DNA of 36,808 nt, taken from assembly GCA_910585745.1 (NCBI GenBank), contig CAJUFM010000029.1, positions 1-36,808 on the forward strand. The letters are read 5' to 3'. Positions 32,045 through 36,808 of this stretch are shown here, piece after piece. The translations under genes were made by a program, and so were the position numbers. The notes under the pieces were generated by a model. It saw only the letters and a list, made by a program, of their open reading frames with translations, made no database searches and had not been told where the DNA came from. The stretch is from an uncultured Eubacterium sp. Lineage in GTDB: Bacteria; Bacillota; Clostridia; Lachnospirales; Lachnospiraceae. Each line of letters starts with the position of its first letter. Position 1 is the first letter of the stretch.

Positions 32045-34963
32045 ATGAAGGCAGTAGAAGGATATCGAATACTTGTACAACAGGAGTTAAATGAGCTGAA
32101 TGCCCAGGGGTATCTGCTGGAGCATGAGAAGACAAAAGCGAAGGTGGTTCTGATCGAGACAGCGGATGATAATAAAGTATTTTCTATCGGATTCCGGACT
32201 CCTCCAAAGGATTCTACAGGAGTAGCACACATTATAGAACACACCGTATTATGCGGTTCCAGGGAATTCCCGGTGAAGGATCCTTTTATCGAACTGGCGA
32301 AGGGCTCCCTGAATACTTTCCTCAATGCCATGACTGCTCCGGATAAGACTGTGTACCCTGTGGCGAGCTGCAATGAAAAAGATTTTCAGAACCTGATGCA
32401 CGTTTATCTGGATGCTGTATTTTATCCCAATATTTATCAGGAAGAAAAGATCTTTATGCAGGAGGGCTGGCATTATGAGCTGGAGAAACCAGAAGGCCCG
32501 TTGAAATACAATGGAGTGGTTTACAATGAGATGCGGGGTGCCTATTCTTCCCCGGAACAGTTGATGGAGAGAAAGATTCAGCAGTCGCTGTTTCCCGATA
32601 CGACCTACGGTTTTGAATCGGGAGGGGACCCGGAAAATATTCCGGATCTGACCTATCAGCAGTATCTGGATTTTCATAAAAAATATTATCACCCCTCCAA
32701 CAGCTATATTTATCTGTATGGAGATATGGATATGGCGGAAAAGCTGAAATGGATCGATGAAAAATATCTGAGCCATTTTGACTATCTGGAGGTGGATTCA
32801 GAAGTAAAGCCTCAGAAGGCATTTGATGCGCCGAAGGAAATGAAGGTATACTATTCTTTGACAGAGGGCGAGAGCGAAGAGGATAAGACGTATTTTAGTT
32901 ACAATGCCGTTACTGGTACGTCTCTGGACAGAGATCTCTACATTGCTTTTCAAGTGCTGAATTATGTGCTGGTTCAAGGGGTGGGTGCCCCGGTGAAACA
33001 GGCTCTTCTCGATGCTGGCATCGGCAGTGAGATCATCAGCTTTTTCGAGGAAAGTATATGCCAGCCCGTCTTTTCCATTATTGCTAAAAATGTGGCTGGC
33101 GACAAGAAAGAGCAGTTTGTCGCCGTGATACGGGAGAAGCTGGAAGAGCTGGTGGAGCAGGGGATCAACCGGGATTCTCTGAACGCAGGGCTGAATTCCC
33201 TGGAATTCCGTTATCGGGAGGCGGATTTTGGCTCCTATCCCAAGGGGCTGATGTATGGGCTCCAGATCTTTGACAGCTGGCTCTACGACAAGGATAAGCC
33301 GTTTATCCATATACGCGCCAACGATACCTTTGAGAAACTGCGCAAAAAGATGGATGAGGGATATTTTGAGTCCCTGATCCAGAAATATCTGCTGGACAAC
33401 ACCCACCGTTCAGTGGTGACGGTGGAGCCAAAGACCGGGCTGACTGCCCAGATGGAAGAGCAGGTGGAGAAGCGTCTTGCCGGGTATCTGGAGACACTGT
33501 CCCAGACAGAGAGAGAGGAACTGATCCGTCAGACAAGAGAGCTCAGGGAGTACCAGGAGGAGCCATCGCCGAAGGAGGATCTAGCGAAGATTCCGCTGCT
33601 GGCAAGGGAAGATATCGGAAAGAAAGCCCTTGGATTTTCTAATATTAAAAAACGGGCAGCAGGCTGTGACGTCATTCATCACGATTATTTTACTAACGGC
33701 ATCAACTATATCAATCTTTTATTTGACATCAAGCCATGGCTGGCGGACTACGCGCCCTATATCAGTCTTCTTATGTCGGTGCTGGGCTGTGTGGACACGG
33801 ATCTGCATAATAAGCTGGATTATTCCAACGAGATCCTGCAGAATGCAGGAGATATGTCCTTTGATGCGAAGATAATGAGAAACCGGGTGAAAAAGGGGCA
33901 TTATGATGCCTATGCTTCGTTTGCTACAAAGGTGTTTACTGACAAAACAGAGAAAATACTGGATCTGTTTTATGAGGCGGTGAGCAGTTCCCATCTGGAG
34001 GATGAAAAGAGATTGAAGGAGATTGTTGCTGAACAGTGCTCTTCACTGCAGATGCAGCTGATCTCAGCGGGACACGGCACGGCGGTAAGCCGGGGGCTGG
34101 CATATCTGTCAGAACCATCCTGTTTCGATGAGGCCTTCAGCGGAATCTCGTATTACCGTTTTCTAAAGGAGCTGGATCAGAATTTTGAAAACCATAAAGA
34201 GAACCTGATCCGGGTATTAAAATTTCTCGTGGGAAATATTTTTGTCCGGGATCGTATGTTAGCAGGGATCACCTGTGCAGCAGCGGACTATCCGGTATTT
34301 GAAAAGGCATTTACTGCACTGGCGGGGCGTCTGCCAGAGAAAAAGGAGGCAGAGATGCCGAAACCGGAGTTATCCCAGGAAGAGATTCCCTGTAATGAGG
34401 GCTTTCTCACGGCAGGTCAGATACAGTATGTAGCGAGAGTGGGCAATTACAGAAAACAAGGTATCGGTTATAGTGGTGTCTATAAGGTGTTGAGATCTAT
34501 ACTGAGATATGAATATCTGTGGAACGAAGTGCGTGTCAAGGGCGGTGCCTATGGTATCATGTGTGGATTTTCGGATATCGGGGATGGATATTTTGTATCC
34601 TACCGTGATCCGAAGCTTGCCGAAACCAATGAGGTTTACCAGAGTGTGCCGGAATATCTGAGGAATTTTGAAGCGGATGAACGGGATATGACCAAATTTA
34701 TCATAGGAACCATCAGTGCCGTGGACACGCCGCTGCCACCGCGGGCGAAGGGCGGGCGTTCCATGTCGGCCTATATCACCGGTATTACCGAAGAAGATGT
34801 TCAGAGAGAGAGAGAGGAGATCCTGGCTGCCAGGGAAGAAGATATACGTGGCTGCGCCAAAATGGTGGAAGCTATACTCTCTGAGGACCGGATCTGTGTA
34901 CTGGGAAATGAAGAAAAGGTAAAGGAAAACCAGGAGTTATTTGAAGTCACGGTGACAATGTAG
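32045..34963 (+). CDS. M16C family zinc metallopeptidase (presequence-protease-like)
   Basis: A 972-residue pitrilysin/insulinase-type peptidase. The inverted zinc motif HIIEH is at residues 62-66 with His62, Glu65 and His66, followed by the TVLCGSREFPVKDPF and TFLNAMTAPDKTVYPVAS stretches characteristic of the M16C group. The third zinc ligand should be the Glu in NGVVYNEMRGAYSSPE. The four-domain clamshell architecture with an M16C-associated linker domain (about 465-710, long and helical) fits the length. Such enzymes degrade short peptides inside the cell; the native substrates here are unknown. No signal peptide is present. The ATG follows GGAG. era starts 30 bases after its stop, so co-transcription is likely. 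Confidence 0.93.
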   Translation: MKAVEGYRILVQQELNELNAQGYLLEHEKTKAKVVLIETADDNKVFSIGFRTPPKDSTGVAHIIEHTVLCGSREFPVKDPFIELAKGSLNTFLNAMTAPDKTVYPVASCNEKDFQNLMHVYLDAVFYPNIYQEEKIFMQEGWHYELEKPEGPLKYNGVVYNEMRGAYSSPEQLMERKIQQSLFPDTTYGFESGGDPENIPDLTYQQYLDFHKKYYHPSNSYIYLYGDMDMAEKLKWIDEKYLSHFDYLEVDSEVKPQKAFDAPKEMKVYYSLTEGESEEDKTYFSYNAVTGTSLDRDLYIAFQVLNYVLVQGVGAPVKQALLDAGIGSEIISFFEESICQPVFSIIAKNVAGDKKEQFVAVIREKLEELVEQGINRDSLNAGLNSLEFRYREADFGSYPKGLMYGLQIFDSWLYDKDKPFIHIRANDTFEKLRKKMDEGYFESLIQKYLLDNTHRSVVTVEPKTGLTAQMEEQVEKRLAGYLETLSQTEREELIRQTRELREYQEEPSPKEDLAKIPLLAREDIGKKALGFSNIKKRAAGCDVIHHDYFTNGINYINLLFDIKPWLADYAPYISLLMSVLGCVDTDLHNKLDYSNEILQNAGDMSFDAKIMRNRVKKGHYDAYASFATKVFTDKTEKILDLFYEAVSSSHLEDEKRLKEIVAEQCSSLQMQLISAGHGTAVSRGLAYLSEPSCFDEAFSGISYYRFLKELDQNFENHKENLIRVLKFLVGNIFVRDRMLAGITCAAADYPVFEKAFTALAGRLPEKKEAEMPKPELSQEEIPCNEGFLTAGQIQYVARVGNYRKQGIGYSGVYKVLRSILRYEYLWNEVRVKGGAYGIMCGFSDIGDGYFVSYRDPKLAETNEVYQSVPEYLRNFEADERDMTKFIIGTISAVDTPLPPRAKGGRSMSAYITGITEEDVQREREEILAAREEDIRGCAKMVEAILSEDRICVLGNEEKVKENQELFEVTVTM

Positions 34964-34993
34964 CGTTGCCAGGCTGAAGGATGAGAGGAAAGT

Positions 34994-35920
34994 ATGGAAA
35001 ATTCAGATCAGGATATTGTATTTAAGTCCGGTTTTGTCTCCCTGGTGGGGCGGCCCAACGTGGGAAAGTCAACACTGATGAACCGGATCATTGGCCAGAA
35101 GATTGCCATAACCAGCAATAAACCCCAGACTACCAGGAACCGGATCCAGACCATTTTTCATGATGAGAGAGGTCAGATCGTATTTTTGGACACGCCGGGG
35201 ATCCACAAGGCGAAAAATAAGCTGGGTGAGTATATGGTGACGGTGGCAGAGAGAACCTTTGACGAAGTGGATGTGATCCTCTGGCTGGTGGAGGCGTCAA
35301 CCTTTATTGGCAAGGGGGAGCGTCATATTGCGGAGCAGCTGAAAAAAGCGGATATTCCGGTAATTCTTGTGATGAACAAGATCGACACGGTGAAAAAAGA
35401 ACATTTACTGGAGTGTATCGATGCCTACCAGGAGATCATGGAGTTTTCAGAGATCGTTCCAGTATCTGCCAGGACCGGTGAGAGCGTGGAACATTTGATT
35501 GATGTGATGTTTGGGTATCTGCCGGAGGGACCGCAGTTTTATGATGAGGATACGGTGACGGACCAGCCGGAGCGCCAGATCGTGGCGGAACTGATCCGGG
35601 AAAAAGCACTGCGTCTCCTATCCGACGAGATCCCCCATGGCATTGCGGTGGCAGTGGATCAGATGAAGCTGCGCCATAATAATAAAAATTTGTATGATAT
35701 CGATGCCACCATTATCTGCGAGAGGGATTCCCATAAGGGAATCATCATAGGCAAACAGGGTCAGATGCTCAAAAAGATCGGAACCCAGGCGCGGGTGGAG
35801 ATCGAAGAATTTTTGCAGAAGAAGGTGAACCTAAAACTCTGGGTGAAAGTCAAGAAAGACTGGCGTGACAGCGATTTTCTTTTAAAAAATTTTGGGTACA
35901 ATAAGAAGCTGGATGGATGA
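34994..35920 (+). CDS. era: GTPase Era, 16S rRNA-binding
   Basis: Essential GTPase that binds the 3' end of 16S rRNA during small-subunit maturation. The GTPase domain (about 1-180) has G1 GRPNVGKS from residue 19, G2 around SNKPQTTRNRIQT, G3 DTPG, G4 NKID and G5 SARTG. The C-terminal KH domain (about 205-300) has the GIIIGKQGQMLKKIG loop for RNA. The 308-residue length is standard. The ATG follows AGAGGAAAG. The 30-base gap after the M16 gene suggests co-transcription with it. The following 143-base gap contains an inverted repeat before the YqzL-like gene. Confidence 0.97.
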   Translation: MENSDQDIVFKSGFVSLVGRPNVGKSTLMNRIIGQKIAITSNKPQTTRNRIQTIFHDERGQIVFLDTPGIHKAKNKLGEYMVTVAERTFDEVDVILWLVEASTFIGKGERHIAEQLKKADIPVILVMNKIDTVKKEHLLECIDAYQEIMEFSEIVPVSARTGESVEHLIDVMFGYLPEGPQFYDEDTVTDQPERQIVAELIREKALRLLSDEIPHGIAVAVDQMKLRHNNKNLYDIDATIICERDSHKGIIIGKQGQMLKKIGTQARVEIEEFLQKKVNLKLWVKVKKDWRDSDFLLKNFGYNKKLDG

Positions 35921-35983
35921 TCTGGCAGAATGTTCTAGTATAGCAGCATTCCTTTGTGGAGAATCTATAAAGTGAACACCGGT

Positions 35984-36032
35984 GGAAGGATTCAGGGGAA
36001 AGATGATTTTTTGAACTTAAAGTAATCCTTCC
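35984..36032 (+). other. Inverted repeat in the era-yqzL gap
   Basis: GGAAGGATT (35984-35992) pairs with AATCCTTCC (36024-36032) around 31 bases that include a short T-run (TTTTTT). It is a stem with a large loop and is not a standard terminator. It may affect mRNA processing before the yqzL-recO part, or be chance. Confidence 0.3.
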
Positions 36033-36063
36033 GGCGGAGAAAAAAACCACGGAGGAAACCAAT

Positions 36064-36261
36064 ATGAAGGGTGATAGCTGGAATGATTTTGCAAAAAGCG
36101 GAAAAGTCTCGGATTACTTAAAATACGTAGATTCCGCTAGAAATACAACGGATGAATATGGGGAGTGTTCTGGGAGAATGAAAGAGTTTAATCGTATGGA
36201 GTCGATGCAGCATGCAGGAAAAAGTGACGGGAATGGTGCTTTCGGGCACTCCAGTTGGTGA
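36064..36261 (+). CDS. YqzL-like small protein
   Basis: A 65-residue protein between era and recO, the same place as yqzL in Bacillus. The pattern SWNDFAKSGKVSDYLKYVDS is like the W..F...G..DAYL.Y core of YqzL; the remaining part (from about residue 35) is extended relative to the about 47-residue Bacillus protein. Function is unknown. The ATG follows GGAGGAAACC, a good ribosome binding site. The tail overlaps the start of recO by 50 bases, so translation of the two is probably linked. The position and the motif support each other, but a family search would settle it. Confidence 0.7.
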   Translation: MKGDSWNDFAKSGKVSDYLKYVDSARNTTDEYGECSGRMKEFNRMESMQHAGKSDGNGAFGHSSW

Positions 36262-36808
36262 AAATGACAAACGGATCGTGATACTTACGAAGGAGCGAGG
36301 CAAGATCTCCGCCTTTGCCAGAGGGGCAAGACGGGCAAAGAGCCCTTTGCTGGCGGCTTGTGAGCCTTTTACCTTTGGAGAATTTAGTGTATACCGGGGC
36401 AGGGATTCCTATACGGTTTCTTCTGTCGAAGTTAAAAATTATTTTTCAGAGCTGCGGGAGGAACTGGAGGACATCTACATGGGAATGTATTTCTGTGAGG
36501 TGGCAGATTATTTTACCAGAGAAAATCTCGATGCCAGAGAGGTATTAAAACTTCTCTACCAGTCACTGCGGGCACTCAAGGTACCGTCGCTGAACCGGGG
36601 CCTTGTAAAAACGATTTTTGAATTTAAAATGATTGCAGTAAACGGGGAAGCACCCCGTTTATTTGCGTGTATCGGCTGTGGAAAAAAAGAAGAACTTTTC
36701 TATTTTCATGATCAGCAGGCGGGGATCCTGTGTGAAGATTGTTATCAAAAAGCGCCCCACGGCGGGAAGGGCGCAGTGAAAATAATGGGAACCACTACAT
36801 ACATTTTA
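36212..36808 (+). CDS. recO: DNA repair protein RecO, 3' end outside the window
   Basis: Helps load RecA in RecF-pathway recombination and repair. The 199 codons visible start at ATG 36212 (MQEKVTGMVLSGTPVGENDK), with GGAG at 36198-36201. The N-terminal OB fold is typical: IVILTKERGKISAFARGARRAKSPL, then PFTFGEFSVYRGRDSYTVSS. The zinc-finger region CIGCGKKEELFYFHDQQAGILCEDC is present before the window edge, with both C-x2-C pairs. The frame runs off the end of the window, so the gene is cut at 3'. The start lies within the end of the YqzL-like gene in another frame. Confidence 0.95.
   Translation, partial: MQEKVTGMVLSGTPVGENDKRIVILTKERGKISAFARGARRAKSPLLAACEPFTFGEFSVYRGRDSYTVSSVEVKNYFSELREELEDIYMGMYFCEVADYFTRENLDAREVLKLLYQSLRALKVPSLNRGLVKTIFEFKMIAVNGEAPRLFACIGCGKKEELFYFHDQQAGILCEDCYQKAPHGGKGAVKIMGTTTYIL

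Noticed and set aside
32249..32776. Minus-strand frames within the M16 gene region
   Set aside because: Several overlapping antisense frames lie opposite a well-supported coding sequence. They are shadows.

Overview
The window looks like a chromosomal segment of a low-to-moderate-GC Clostridia, most likely a Lachnospiraceae relative. This rests on gene content (tig-clpP-clpX-lon-engB block, era-yqzL-recO order, DUF1015 and YesL proteins, EpsC-type CysE), on strong AGGAGG/GGAGG ribosome binding sites and on sigma-A type promoters. The species cannot be named from the sequence alone. I see no tRNA, rRNA, CRISPR array, intact insertion sequence or phage gene.

Region 1 (1-3.3 kb) is accessory: the 3' part of a SAM-dependent methyltransferase gene, then two minus-strand AraC-type regulator genes, each with its own recognisable promoter. 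A 20-bp tandem direct repeat overlaps the promoter of the second one. A chemoreceptor gene (3291-5330) is divergent from these regulators and convergent with argH, the two being separated by a strong bidirectional terminator.

Region 2 (5.5-22.2 kb) is mostly housekeeping: argH on the minus strand, then a plus-strand run of a CPBP protease, a lytic transglycosylase, gpmI, an unknown membrane protein, mnmA, glmM, a GH8 exo-oligoxylanase, tig, clpP, clpX, lon, engB and epsC/cysE. The tig-clpP-clpX-lon part is a protein folding and turnover cluster. clpP and clpX are separated by a perfect terminator hairpin.

Region 3 (22.2-27.6 kb) is AT-richer and accessory: a CmpB-type membrane protein gene, a secreted leucine-rich-repeat protein gene followed by a decayed paralogue, an S51 peptidase gene, a minus-strand gene remnant, and a TTG-initiated ABC exporter gene.

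Region 4 (27.7-36.8 kb) returns to core-like genes: DUF1015, a YesL-type membrane protein, glgB, an M16C metallopeptidase, era, a YqzL-like small protein and the 5' part of recO, which runs off the window. All point the same way with short gaps.

No clearly novel multi-gene system stands out. The best leads are the tandem repeat at the AraC promoter, a long orphan hairpin between argH and the CPBP gene, the decayed LRR copy with its neighbouring remnant, the GH8 gene inside a cell-wall/proteostasis run, and a lytic transglycosylase without a visible signal peptide.
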